In this document: piece by piece, positions 55,843 to 64,000 of the stretch
Layout: every line of letters starts with the position of its first letter
Position numbering within the stretch: position 1 is the first letter of the stretch
Assembly (NCBI RefSeq): GCF_001639725.1
Contig: NZ_LTAW01000002.1
Span: 62,001-126,000 of the forward strand
Direction: 5' to 3'
From: Marinomonas atlantica
GTDB taxonomy: Bacteria; Pseudomonadota; Gammaproteobacteria; Pseudomonadales; Marinomonadaceae
DNA: 64,000 nucleotides
Made by a program: the position numbers and the translations under genes
The notes under the pieces: generated by a model
Databases searched by the model: none
The model's input: only the letters and a program-made list of their open reading frames with translations
Told to the model about the DNA's origin: nothing

Positions 55843-56586
55843 ATGACACGTCGTAAGATAGTCGCTGGTAACTGGAAAATGAATGGCTCAGTAGAGTCGG
55901 TTGTTGAACTGGTTGAAAGTATTCAAGCCAATGATGCCGTTGATGTAGTGGTTGCACCGAGCTATGTATATTTGCCTTTGGTGGCCCAATCTTTGACGGG
56001 ATCAAAGGTTTTGTTGGCTGCGCAAAATGCATCAGAATTTGCAAAAGGTGCATTCACTGGAGAAGTCAGCTTATCTATGCTGAAAGATTTCTCTGTGTCC
56101 CACGTGATTTTGGGACACTCAGAGCGTCGTTCTCTGTTCGCAGAAACAGATGCTCAAGTGGCGAGGAAAGTAGCCTCGACGCTAGAAGCGGGTCTAACGC
56201 CAATATTATGTGTTGGTGAAACACTGGAACAACGTGAAGCAGGAACAACCTTAACGGTATGTAACTCTCAGGTGGATGCAGTGTTAGAAGAGATCGGCGT
56301 TGAGCTGTTTGAAAAGGTAGTGATTGCGTACGAGCCTGTTTGGGCGATTGGTACTGGCAAGTCCGCTTCTTCTGAACAAGCTCAAGAAGTACATAAAGGT
56401 ATTCGAGATAACATTGCTAAACGTTCCTCAAAAATTGCAGAGAAAATCGCAATTTTATACGGTGGCAGTGTTAAAGCATCTAACAGCGTTGAGCTATTTG
56501 CTCAGGCTGATATCGATGGCGCGCTTATAGGCGGTGCATCGCTGGATGCTACAGAATTTAATTCGATTATAGAATCTGCGAAGTAA
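55843..56586 (+). CDS. tpiA: Triosephosphate isomerase
   Basis: Interconverts dihydroxyacetone phosphate and glyceraldehyde-3-phosphate. 247 residues. Catalytic Lys in GNWKMNG, His in ILGHSERR, Glu in AYEPVWAIGTG, phosphate loop YGGSVKASN. Five bases before secG, so co-transcribed. Confidence 0.97.
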   Translation: MTRRKIVAGNWKMNGSVESVVELVESIQANDAVDVVVAPSYVYLPLVAQSLTGSKVLLAAQNASEFAKGAFTGEVSLSMLKDFSVSHVILGHSERRSLFAETDAQVARKVASTLEAGLTPILCVGETLEQREAGTTLTVCNSQVDAVLEEIGVELFEKVVIAYEPVWAIGTGKSASSEQAQEVHKGIRDNIAKRSSKIAEKIAILYGGSVKASNSVELFAQADIDGALIGGASLDATEFNSIIESAK

Positions 56587-56591
56587 ATTAA

Positions 56592-56951
56592 ATGGAAGCT
56601 TTAGTTTTAGTTGTTCATGTATTGGCGGCCGTTGCTATTATCGGGTTGGTGTTGATACAGCAGGGTAAAGGTGCTGATGCAGGTGCTTCCTTTGGTGGTG
56701 GCTCTTCTCAAACTGTATTTGGTAGTCAAGGCGGCGGTAGCTTCTTTGGTAAACTAACTGCACTGTTTGCCGTTGTGTTCTTTTTGACGAGCTTTGGTCT
56801 AGCGTTTTTTGCTAGCGAGCAAGCAAAAACAGTTGATGGAGGTTTGGAATTTGTTCCAACTGCATCACAAGTTGAAGAAACTGTGGAAGTGCCTGAGCTT
56901 GATAGCCCAGCAGAGTCTACAGATGGTCAAGATATTCCTACAGTAGATTAA
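56592..56951 (+). CDS. secG: Protein-export membrane protein SecG
   Basis: Subunit of the SecYEG translocon, 119 residues. Two membrane helices (about 3-22 and 52-74) around the conserved glycine-rich cytoplasmic loop QQGKGADAGASFGGGSSQT; acidic C-terminal tail. Followed at once by tRNA-Leu as in E. coli. Confidence 0.95.
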   Translation: MEALVLVVHVLAAVAIIGLVLIQQGKGADAGASFGGGSSQTVFGSQGGGSFFGKLTALFAVVFFLTSFGLAFFASEQAKTVDGGLEFVPTASQVEETVEVPELDSPAESTDGQDIPTVD

Positions 56952-56969
56952 TATCTACTCTACGATTAT

Positions 56970-57055
56970 GCCGATGTGGTGGAATTGGTAGACACGCTAT
57001 CTTGAGGGGGTAGTGGCCTACGGCTGTGCCGGTTCGAGTCCGGCCATCGGCACCA
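56970..57055 (+). tRNA. leuU: tRNA-Leu (anticodon GAG)
   Basis: 86 bases with encoded CCA and a long variable arm. Acceptor GCCGATG (56970-56976) with CATCGGC (57045-57051), anticodon loop with GAG, T loop TTCGAGT. Closely resembles E. coli leuU, which is also next to secG. Confidence 0.96.
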
Positions 57056-57102
57056 TTTCTTGAAGAGTAACGCATTCCTGTAGTAGAATGTATTCTCGTT
57101 GA

Positions 57103-57179
<77 letters not shown>

Positions 57180-57242
57180 ACCTAGTCTTATTATGGTTAC
57201 ATAATAAGATTAAGGTCTGAGAAGATCTTATAGTTTGGATGG

Positions 57243-57261
57243 CCCCTTTATGGGGTTTTTT
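57243..57261 (+). terminator. Weak terminator/attenuator after tRNA-fMet
   Basis: Short stem CCCC (57243-57246) with GGGG (57252-57255) and a T6 run. A second weak stem, GGGC (57284-57287) with GCCC (57293-57296) and T6, follows 40 bases later. Together they resemble attenuators of the metY-rimP-nusA leader. Confidence 0.5.
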
Positions 57262-57332
57262 GCTATCTGAACTGCAGTTAAATGGGCCTTGAGCCCGTTT
57301 TTTGTTTCTACGCTTTATATCGGAGAAGTCAT

Positions 57333-57794
57333 TTGTCTACTAAGTTCACACAATTAGAAGAGCTTATCAGGCCCGTTGTTGAAGGTTTAGGCTTTGAATT
57401 TTGGGGGCTCGAATACCTATCTCACGGCAAGGATTCTGTTCTACGTGTTTTCATTGAAACAGACTCCGAAGAAGGTATTGATGTAGAGGCTTGTGCATCG
57501 GTTAGTCGTCAAGTAAGTGCGATTATGGATGTGGAAGACCCTATTTCTGGCGAATACAACCTTGAGGTTTCATCACCAGGTTTAGATCGCCCATTATTTG
57601 AACTCAGCCAGTACCAACGTTTTCTTGGTTCTGTTGTGTCATTACGCTTGCGTGTGCCGTTTGATGGTCGCCGCAAATTTAAAGGTCAGCTCACCAGCAT
57701 TGAAGGTGATGAAGTAGTGCTGCTCGTAGATAACGAAGAGTACTTGCTGCCAATCGAGTTGATTGAAAAAGCAAACATAGTTCCTCAGTTTTAA
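57333..57794 (+). CDS. rimP: Ribosome maturation factor RimP
   Basis: Needed for 30S subunit maturation. 153 residues, near the E. coli length, with a beta/alpha N-domain (EELIRPVVEGLGFEFWGLEY) and Sm-like C-domain (SSPGLDRPLFE onward). TTG at 57333 chosen because GGAG lies eight bases upstream; the longer frame from 57282 runs through the weak terminator. Confidence 0.93.
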   Translation: MSTKFTQLEELIRPVVEGLGFEFWGLEYLSHGKDSVLRVFIETDSEEGIDVEACASVSRQVSAIMDVEDPISGEYNLEVSSPGLDRPLFELSQYQRFLGSVVSLRLRVPFDGRRKFKGQLTSIEGDEVVLLVDNEEYLLPIELIEKANIVPQF

Positions 57795-57824
57795 TTTATT
57801 CAACCTTTGAGAGAGGCTAAAAGG

Positions 57825-59315
57825 ATGAGCAAAGAAATTCTTTTGGTAGTAGAAGCGGTATCCAACGAAAAAGATGTGCCTAAACAGGTGATTTTTGAGG
57901 CCGTAGAAACTGCACTAGCAAGCGCTGCAAAACGACGTTTTGAAGGCGAAGCCAAAGTACGTGTATCGATTGACCAACGTACAGGTGATTACAAGACATA
58001 CCGTCAATGGGACATTGTAGTAGATGAAGATTATTCTGCTCCAGATTCTGAATTGACGACTGATGATATGGAAGAAATGGGTCTAGCATTAGGTGCTGGC
58101 GAAATTTTTGAAGAAGAAATTGAGTCAGAATCGTTTGGTCGTATCGCGGCACAAACAGCTAAGCAAGTAATCGTACAAAAAGTACGTGAAGCAGAGCGTG
58201 CGAAAATGGTAGCTCTGTACAGTGACAAAGTAGGCAAGCTTGTTCATGGTCAAGTTAAGAAGGTCACTCGTGACAGTCTGATCATTGATTTAGGTGAGAA
58301 CGCCGAAGCGTCTTTACCAAAAGAGCACCTAATCAATCGCGAAACGTTCCGTCTAAACGATCGTATTCGTGCATTGTTGTTAGAAATTCGCGAAGACAAC
58401 CGTGGTTCTCAGTTAGTGCTTTCTCGTACAGCACCTGAGTACATGATTGAGCTATTCCGTTTGGAAGTGCCAGAAATCTCTGAAGAAGTGATTGATATCC
58501 GTGGCGCGGCTCGTGATCCAGGTCTTCGTGCCAAAATCGCTGTTAAAACAAGCGATCGTCGAATTGATCCGATCGGTGCTTGTGTCGGTATGCGCGGCGC
58601 ACGTGTTCAAGCGGTTTCTAACGAAATGAACGGTGAACGTGTTGATATTGTGCTTTGGGATGATAACCCAGCACAGTTAGTAATCAATGCGATGGCACCA
58701 GCAGAAGTTGACTCAATCGTTATTGATGAAGACTCACACGCTATGGATGTAGCGGTTAAGAGTGACAATCTTGCTCAAGCGATTGGTCGAAATGGTCAAA
58801 ACGTTCGCCTAGCATCAGCTTTGACAGGCTGGACTTTGAATGTAATGACTGCTGAAGATGCTGAAGCGAAGCAACTAGAAGAATCACAAAAGCTGATTGA
58901 TCTGTTTGTGTCTGCTTTGGACATTGATGATGACCTAGCGATTCAGCTAGCGGAAGAAGGCTTTGCATCTGTTGAAGAGATTGCATATGTGCCTATGGAA
59001 GAGATGTTAGACATCGACGGATTTGATGAAGATTTAGTAAACGAGTTGCGTACACGTGCTAAAGAAACGCTATTGAACCAAGCGCTACAAGAAGAAGAGC
59101 AGCTAGACAGTGCAAAACCTGCTCAAGACTTGCTTGAAATGGAAGGTATGGACAATCACCTTGCTTTGGTTCTAGCGTCGAAAGGCGTTGTTACGATGGA
59201 AGATTTGGCAGAACAGTCAGTTGATGAATTAATCGATATTGATGGAATGGATGAACAACGTGCAGCGACATTGATACTGACAGCGCGTGCGCCATGGTTT
59301 GCTGAATCTGAATGA
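57825..59315 (+). CDS. nusA: Transcription termination/antitermination factor NusA
   Basis: Binds RNA polymerase and controls pausing and termination. 496 residues: N-terminal polymerase-binding domain (about 1-125), S1 domain (about 133-200; VGKLVHGQVKKVTRD), KH1 and KH2 (about 205-345; DPIGACVGMRGARVQAV and AIGRNGQNVRLA), and two acidic helix-hairpin-helix repeats (about 360-490) as in E. coli. ATG at 57825 with AGAGG upstream; the frame's earlier start is six codons up. Confidence 0.96.
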   Translation: MSKEILLVVEAVSNEKDVPKQVIFEAVETALASAAKRRFEGEAKVRVSIDQRTGDYKTYRQWDIVVDEDYSAPDSELTTDDMEEMGLALGAGEIFEEEIESESFGRIAAQTAKQVIVQKVREAERAKMVALYSDKVGKLVHGQVKKVTRDSLIIDLGENAEASLPKEHLINRETFRLNDRIRALLLEIREDNRGSQLVLSRTAPEYMIELFRLEVPEISEEVIDIRGAARDPGLRAKIAVKTSDRRIDPIGACVGMRGARVQAVSNEMNGERVDIVLWDDNPAQLVINAMAPAEVDSIVIDEDSHAMDVAVKSDNLAQAIGRNGQNVRLASALTGWTLNVMTAEDAEAKQLEESQKLIDLFVSALDIDDDLAIQLAEEGFASVEEIAYVPMEEMLDIDGFDEDLVNELRTRAKETLLNQALQEEEQLDSAKPAQDLLEMEGMDNHLALVLASKGVVTMEDLAEQSVDELIDIDGMDEQRAATLILTARAPWFAESE

Positions 59316-59340
59316 AATCTGAGTAAAAAGGGGGAACTTA

Positions 59341-61914
59341 ATGACAGTTCAAACCGTTAAGATACTATCCGAACTGGTAAACACGCCAGTCGAGAAATTA
59401 TTAACTCAGATGAAAGATGCTGGTTTGCCTCATAAGAGTGTCGATCAAGAAGTATCTGATGTTGAGAAGCAAATACTGTTAAACTATCTTAAACGTCAGC
59501 ATGGCGATGCAGGTGAGACGCAAGGTGAGCAACGCATCACTTTGCAGCGTCGTACCAAAAGCACATTGTCTGCTGGCGGTGGTGGCAAAACAGTAAATGT
59601 TGCAGTAAAGAAAAAACGCACCTACGTGAAGCGTCCGGATGCTGATGATGCACTGACTCGCGAGCAAGAATTGCTTGCAGAGCAGCGCGCGGCAGAAGAG
59701 CAAGCACGTATAGAGGCTGAGAAAGCTCGCGAAGAAGCAGCTAAACTTGAAGCCGAACAGGCAGCTAAAGCAAAAGCTGAAGCTGAAGAACAAGCTCGTA
59801 AAGAAGCGGAACGTCTAAATTCAGAACGTAACGCAGAACAACGAGCAACCAAGCAAGCGGAGCCAAACGACTCCGATATGGGAGCGGATAAACTCGTGGA
59901 AAATTCGAAAGAGACCAAAACCAATCGTAAGGTTTCTCAAGCGCCTGGCGAATCTAAGCCAAGTGCACCAGCACCGAAAGGTAAGAAAGCTGCAGCACCT
60001 GCTCGTGATAAAGAAAAAGCTCGTGGTCGTCAGCCAGACTCTAAGCGTAGCGGTCGTATTTCTTTGAATGATGACGATGAATTTTCTCGTCGCGGCGGTA
60101 AGCGCAAGCTTAAGAGACCTTCAAAACAAGAGCACGGTTTCCAAAAACCGACTGCTCCAATGATTCACGAAGTAGCACTTCCTGAAAGTATTACTGTTGC
60201 TGAGTTGGCCGATAAAATGGCAATCAAAGCAGCGGAAGTGATCAAGGTAATGTTTAAAATGGGTGCCATGGCAACCATTAACCAAACGATCGACCGTGAT
60301 ACTGCGACACTTGTGGTTGAAGAAATGGGCCACAAAGCGAAATTTATCGATGAAAACGCTGTCGAAAATGACATGCTAGAAGCGATTGATTACGAAGGTG
60401 AAGCGATCAAACGTGCACCTGTTGTTACGGTAATGGGTCACGTAGACCATGGTAAAACATCGCTACTTGACTACATTCGTACAACACGCGTAGCGGCTGC
60501 GGAATCTGGTGGTATTACACAGCACATTGGTGCTTACCACGTAGAAACTGACCACGGTATGGTAAGTTTCCTTGATACACCTGGACACGCGGCGTTTACG
60601 TCTATGCGTGCACGTGGTGCTCAAGCAACGGATATCGTTATCCTAGTATGTGCGGCAGACGACGGCGTTATGCCACAAACTATTGAAGCGATCCAGCATT
60701 CTCGTGCTGCCGGCGTTCCAATTGTTGTAGCGATGACCAAAGTCGATAAAGAAGGCGCAGACATCGACAAAGTGAAAAACGAATTGGTAGCACAAGAAGT
60801 GGTACCAGAAGAATGGGGTGGTGACATCCAATTCGTAGGCGTTTCAGCTAAGTCTGGTGAAGGTATCGATGCACTTCTAGAGGCTGTGTTGCTTCAAGCA
60901 GAAGTACTAGAGCTAACAGCCGTACCAAGTGCCCCAGGTCGTGGTGTTGTGGTTGAGTCTCGTCTTGATCGTGGCCGTGGTTCGGTGGCAACGGTACTAG
61001 TACAAAACGGTACGCTTAAGAAAGGTGATATCGTATTAGCAGGCCTACAAATGGGTCGCGTACGTGCCTTGTTGGATGAGAACGGTAAGGCGGTAATGTC
61101 CGCAGGCCCATCTATTCCAGTAGAGATCCTAGGTCTTGATGGCACACCAGAATCAGGCGAAGAATTCATCGTCGTTGCTGATGAGCGTAAAGCGCGTGAA
61201 GTGGCTAACTTCCGTCAAGGCAAATACCGTGAAGTGCGTTTTGCACGTCAGCACTCTGCTAAGCTTGAGAACCTATTCTCAGGAATGGGCGCAGACGAAG
61301 TCGGCACACTGAACATCGTATTGAAAGCAGACGTTCGCGGTTCATTGGAAGCTTTGATCAAATCTTTGAACGATCTAAGCACTGATGAAGTAAAAGTGAA
61401 CATCATCTCGAGCGGTGTAGGTGGTATCACTGAAACGGATGCGACGCTAGCATTGGCTTCTGAAGCAGTAATCTTTGGTTTCAACGTTCGTGCGGACAGC
61501 TCTGCTAAGCAACTTATTGATCGTGAAAGTGTAGACCTACGTTACTACAGCGTCATCTACAACATCATCGATGATGTGAAAGCGGCTCTATCTGGTATGT
61601 TGTCTCCTGATCTTCGTGAAGATATCGTGGGTACTGCTGAGGTACGTGACGTATTCCGTTCACCTAAGTTCGGTCTAGTAGCCGGCTGTATGGTACTTGA
61701 AGGTACGGTTTTCCGTAACGAAAGCATCCGTGTACTGCGTGACAACGTAGTAATTTACGAAGGTGAACTTGAGTCTCTACGTCGCTACAAAGATGCTGTC
61801 AACGAAGTTCGTCAAGGCATTGAATGTGGTATCGGTGTGAAGAACTACAACGATGTTAAAGCTGGCGATAAGATCGAGGTCTTCAAGACTATCGAAGTCG
61901 CTCGTACACTTTAA
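59341..61914 (+). CDS. infB: Translation initiation factor IF-2
   Basis: GTPase that places fMet-tRNA in the ribosomal P site. 857 residues: N-terminal IF2N domain, a long charged Ala/Glu/Lys/Arg region (about 100-260), a second IF2N domain (about 275-330), G domain with GHVDHGKT (about 365), DTPGHAAF (about 411) and TKVDK (about 465), then domains II to IV. AGGGGG precedes the ATG. Confidence 0.97.
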   Translation: MTVQTVKILSELVNTPVEKLLTQMKDAGLPHKSVDQEVSDVEKQILLNYLKRQHGDAGETQGEQRITLQRRTKSTLSAGGGGKTVNVAVKKKRTYVKRPDADDALTREQELLAEQRAAEEQARIEAEKAREEAAKLEAEQAAKAKAEAEEQARKEAERLNSERNAEQRATKQAEPNDSDMGADKLVENSKETKTNRKVSQAPGESKPSAPAPKGKKAAAPARDKEKARGRQPDSKRSGRISLNDDDEFSRRGGKRKLKRPSKQEHGFQKPTAPMIHEVALPESITVAELADKMAIKAAEVIKVMFKMGAMATINQTIDRDTATLVVEEMGHKAKFIDENAVENDMLEAIDYEGEAIKRAPVVTVMGHVDHGKTSLLDYIRTTRVAAAESGGITQHIGAYHVETDHGMVSFLDTPGHAAFTSMRARGAQATDIVILVCAADDGVMPQTIEAIQHSRAAGVPIVVAMTKVDKEGADIDKVKNELVAQEVVPEEWGGDIQFVGVSAKSGEGIDALLEAVLLQAEVLELTAVPSAPGRGVVVESRLDRGRGSVATVLVQNGTLKKGDIVLAGLQMGRVRALLDENGKAVMSAGPSIPVEILGLDGTPESGEEFIVVADERKAREVANFRQGKYREVRFARQHSAKLENLFSGMGADEVGTLNIVLKADVRGSLEALIKSLNDLSTDEVKVNIISSGVGGITETDATLALASEAVIFGFNVRADSSAKQLIDRESVDLRYYSVIYNIIDDVKAALSGMLSPDLREDIVGTAEVRDVFRSPKFGLVAGCMVLEGTVFRNESIRVLRDNVVIYEGELESLRRYKDAVNEVRQGIECGIGVKNYNDVKAGDKIEVFKTIEVARTL

Positions 61915-61926
61915 TAGGGATACATA

Positions 61927-62310
61927 ATGGCAGGCGAATTCAGTCGTACTAGTCGTATCGGTGACCAGCTCCAAAAAGAGCTGGCATCCCTTATACAGTT
62001 TGAAGTGAAAGATCCACGCCTTGGCATAGTAACCATCAACGAAGTCCGAGTCGCTAAAGACTTGGGCTACGCTGATATTTACTACACAGTGCTAGGTTTG
62101 GACGACAATGTAGAGCGTTTGGCTGAAAACCAAAAAGCTCTAGACAGTGCAAAAAGCTTTTTACGTCATCGTTTAGCGAAAGAAGTAAAACTACGTGTGA
62201 TGCCACATCTACGTTTCCACTACGATAACAGTGTAGTGAACGGCGCACGTATGTCTGCTTTGATCGAAGAAGCGGTCCGTAATGACCAGAATAAAGATTC
62301 AGAAGAGTAA
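61927..62310 (+). CDS. rbfA: Ribosome-binding factor A
   Basis: Cold-shock 30S maturation factor, 127 residues with a KH-like fold; stretches EVKDPRLGIVTINEVRVAKDL and LRFHYDNSV are typical. AGGGA upstream of ATG; 12 bases after infB. Confidence 0.95.
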   Translation: MAGEFSRTSRIGDQLQKELASLIQFEVKDPRLGIVTINEVRVAKDLGYADIYYTVLGLDDNVERLAENQKALDSAKSFLRHRLAKEVKLRVMPHLRFHYDNSVVNGARMSALIEEAVRNDQNKDSEE

Positions 62311-62319
62311 GCGATTACC

Positions 62320-63249
62320 ATGGGTAAAACGCAATGGCGCGCCATCGATGGCGTCGTGCTACTAAACAAACCTCTGGGTCTGAGTTCTAATCAAGCGCTA
62401 CAAAAAGTCCGTCGTGTGTTCCGTGCCGCTAAGGCTGGCCACACGGGGGCTCTTGATCCTCTTGCTACTGGCATGCTTCCTCTTTGTTTAGGTGAAGCGA
62501 CCAAGTTCTCCCAATTCCTGCTTGATGCCGATAAACGCTATATCACCTGTATTGAACTGGGGATACGCACAACCACCGGCGACAAAGAAGGCGATGTTTT
62601 AAGTAACGAACCTGTGCCGCAACTAACCGATGACGAATTGGAGCGCTTGCTGAATCAGTTCCGTGGTGACATCGAACAAGTCCCACCCATGTATTCTGCG
62701 TTAAAGCACGAAGGCAAGCCATTGTACGAATACGCTCGTCAAGGGATTACCATCGAGCGTAAGCGCCGTAAGGTCCGCATTTCGAATCTAGCAGTATTAG
62801 AGCGCTCAGAGAATACTCTGACGCTGGATATTAGCTGCTCGAAAGGTACCTACATTCGAACCATTGGTGAAGATATTGGTGAGGCGATGGGTTGCGGTGC
62901 GCATTTGAAAGCCCTTCATCGCGTGTCAACGGCGGATTATGATCCGGCAGACATGTTGAGCATCGAAGAGTTTGAAGCATTGGCAGAGCAGGGCGAAGAC
63001 GTACTTGATCAGAACTTAATGGGCTCAGATACGGCTGTTTTACATTTACCGGAAGTCGTAATGTCTTTGCAAGAATCGAAAGATATAGTCTTCGGTAGAC
63101 TGTTGGACAACAGCCGTGGTTTTGACGAAGATCAGTTGCTGCGTTTATACGTTGAAGGTACGCGTGCTTTCATGGGCTTAGGGGTCATTAAAAATGGCAA
63201 AATTAAGCCTCAACGACTGGTAAATACGAGTGAGTTAGCCAAGAATTAG
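62320..63249 (+). CDS. truB: tRNA pseudouridine-55 synthase TruB
   Basis: Makes pseudouridine 55 in the T loop of tRNAs. 309 residues. Catalytic Asp in GHTGALDPLATGMLP (about 46), tyrosine in DKRYITCIELG, RNA-contact region KGTYIRTIGEDIG (about 185), and a short PUA-like C-terminus (about 250-309). Nine bases after rbfA. Confidence 0.96.
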   Translation: MGKTQWRAIDGVVLLNKPLGLSSNQALQKVRRVFRAAKAGHTGALDPLATGMLPLCLGEATKFSQFLLDADKRYITCIELGIRTTTGDKEGDVLSNEPVPQLTDDELERLLNQFRGDIEQVPPMYSALKHEGKPLYEYARQGITIERKRRKVRISNLAVLERSENTLTLDISCSKGTYIRTIGEDIGEAMGCGAHLKALHRVSTADYDPADMLSIEEFEALAEQGEDVLDQNLMGSDTAVLHLPEVVMSLQESKDIVFGRLLDNSRGFDEDQLLRLYVEGTRAFMGLGVIKNGKIKPQRLVNTSELAKN

Positions 63250-63258
63250 TGCTATAAT
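63250..63258 (+). promoter_or_regulatory. rpsO promoter with extended -10
   Basis: TGCTATAAT (63250-63258) is a full extended -10 box (TGn-TATAAT). The -35 region is poor, as expected for extended -10 promoters. It lies just after the truB stop. Confidence 0.7.
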
Positions 63259-63335
63259 CCTCGCCACTAGAGTGACTGAAAATATGCTCGGCCACCCTGG
63301 ATTTTTAATAGCATATTACATTGGAGATTAAGATT

Positions 63336-63605
63336 ATGGCATTGTCTGCAGAATCAAAAGCAGCATTGGTTGCTGAGTTTCAAACTAAAGAAGGCGACAC
63401 GGGTTCACCAGAAGTTCAAGTTGCATTGCTAACTAAGAACATCGAAGGTTTACAAGGTCACTTCAAGTCTCACAAAGGCGACCACCATTCTCGTCGCGGT
63501 CTTATCCGCATGGTAAACCAACGTCGTAAGTTGTTGGATTACCTTAAGCGTAAAGACGCAGCGCGTTACACTAGCCTAATCAAAAAGCTAGGTCTACGTC
63601 GCTAA
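63336..63605 (+). CDS. rpsO: 30S ribosomal protein S15
   Basis: Primary 16S rRNA binder of the small subunit platform, 89 residues as in E. coli. Signature stretches [14 protein letters not shown] and [14 protein letters not shown] at 63336 with TTGGAG ten bases upstream; the frame opens five codons earlier with that TTG. Confidence 0.97.
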   Translation: MALSAESKAALVAEFQTKEGDTGSPEVQVALLTKNIEGLQGHFKSHKGDHHSRRGLIRMVNQRRKLLDYLKRKDAARYTSLIKKLGLRR

Positions 63606-63613
63606 GACTGAAG

Positions 63614-63642
63614 AAGGGCCATAGAATCTATGGCCCTTTTTT
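63614..63642 (+). terminator. Terminator between rpsO and pnp
   Basis: Stem AAGGGCCATA (63614-63623) pairing with TATGGCCCTT (63629-63638) and a T6 run to 63642. Partial read-through into pnp is usual at this place. Confidence 0.9.
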
Positions 63643-63663
63643 CTTATAGGCCTCTCAAGAGAC

Positions 63664-63719
63664 AGCCTGTACTTCAAATGTATTTTTTATTTCTGCAAGA
63701 ATGCATTTGAGTACTGGCT
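63664..63719 (+). promoter_or_regulatory. pnp leader double-stranded hairpin (RNase III-type site)
   Basis: AGCC-T-GTACT and CAAATGTATT (63664-63684) pair with AATGCATTTG, AGTAC and GGCT (63700-63719): about 19 pairs with one mismatch, one bulged T and one G-U, loop of 15 bases. In E. coli such a stem in the pnp leader is cut by RNase III and lets PNPase repress itself. Confidence 0.75.
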
Positions 63720-63771
63720 AACAAAGAACGTCTTTGAGAGAAAGTTACAAAAAATAAGTTAAGGAATACGA

Positions 63772-64000
63772 GTGAGTATTACGACAAAAACGTTTCAATA
63801 CGGAAATCAAGAAGTCACACTAGAAACAGGTCGCATTGCACGTCAAGCGACAGGTGCTGTTCTATGTACAATGGGTGACGCACAAGTGCTTGCAACCGTG
63901 GTTGGCTCTAAAACGGCTAAACCAGGTCAAGACTTTTTCCCTCTTTCAGTACATTACCAAGAACGTACTTACGCAGTAGGTAAAATCCCAGGTGGTTTCC
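63772..64000 (+). CDS. pnp: Polynucleotide phosphorylase (5' part only)
   Basis: 3'-5' exoribonuclease of the degradosome. The window holds the first 76 codons. GTG start at 63772 with AAGGA six bases upstream. Recognisable PNPase N-terminus: [27 protein letters not shown] and [23 protein letters not shown]. The frame continues past the window end. Confidence 0.96.
   Translation, partial: MSITTKTFQYGNQEVTLETGRIARQATGAVLCTMGDAQVLATVVGSKTAKPGQDFFPLSVHYQERTYAVGKIPGGF

Noticed and set aside
59622..59924. Long open frames antisense to the infB charged region
   Set aside because: They arise from the Ala/Glu/Lys-rich codon bias of infB and have no start signals.

Overview
The window comes from the chromosome of a marine gammaproteobacterium. 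The order secG, tRNA-Leu(GAG), tRNA-fMet, rimP, nusA, infB, rbfA, truB, rpsO, pnp is the classic gammaproteobacterial translation/transcription block. The protein sequences and low-to-mid GC most resemble Oceanospirillales of the Marinomonas type (inference from memory; no database was searched). No phage, insertion sequence, CRISPR array or rRNA operon was seen.

Layout. (1) 1-3040, minus: a TRAP dicarboxylate-type transporter (dctP, dctQ, partial dctM), with a terminator-like hairpin after dctP. (2) 3288-7431: tRNA acetyltransferase tmcA and a Cache-type chemoreceptor. (3) 7695-12069: the 2-methylcitrate operon prpR-prpB-prpC-prpD for propionate use. Three evenly spaced TTGTCGACAA operators lie in front of it. 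(4) 12219-13840: SDR oxidoreductase, DCC-family protein and DUF3429 membrane protein. (5) 14049-17890: a single-chain (alpha2-type) glycyl-tRNA synthetase, a rhodanese/esterase pair, nitroreductase nfsA, and a tRNA with a CAT anticodon that looks like tRNA-Ile2. (6) 17942-20010: a divergent EAL phosphodiesterase/XRE regulator pair flanked by two imperfect direct repeats and separated by an array of TTGCC-N5-GGCAA palindromes. (7) 20158-22143: a NIT-domain chemoreceptor.

(8) 22204-32753: rhlE, then five tightly packed genes that combine circularly permuted ATP-grasp ligase, alpha-E, transglutaminase-like and DUF2126 (putative amidoligase) domains. Two of the five are fusions. This is a predicted peptide/amide-bond forming and cleaving system with no firmly known product, and it is the best candidate for unexplored biology here. 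(9) 33019-42174: FAD monooxygenase, EamA exporter, a TetR/RND efflux pair, and a PhoD-like phosphatase. (10) 42405-50803: an exported protein of unknown function, prfC, erpA behind an IscR type-1-like site, a PotFGHI-like polyamine ABC transporter, an unknown protein, and yhbY. (11) 50804-51550: 747 bp without a gene where rlmE would usually sit, carrying a sigma32-like promoter. (12) 51551-64000: ftsH, folP, glmM, tpiA, secG, two tRNAs, rimP-nusA-infB-rbfA-truB, rpsO and the start of pnp behind a long RNase III-type leader hairpin.

Intrinsic terminators are well formed and several serve convergent genes. Many genes in the window have non-ATG or internal starts; where the ribosome binding site decides the start, this is stated in the entry.
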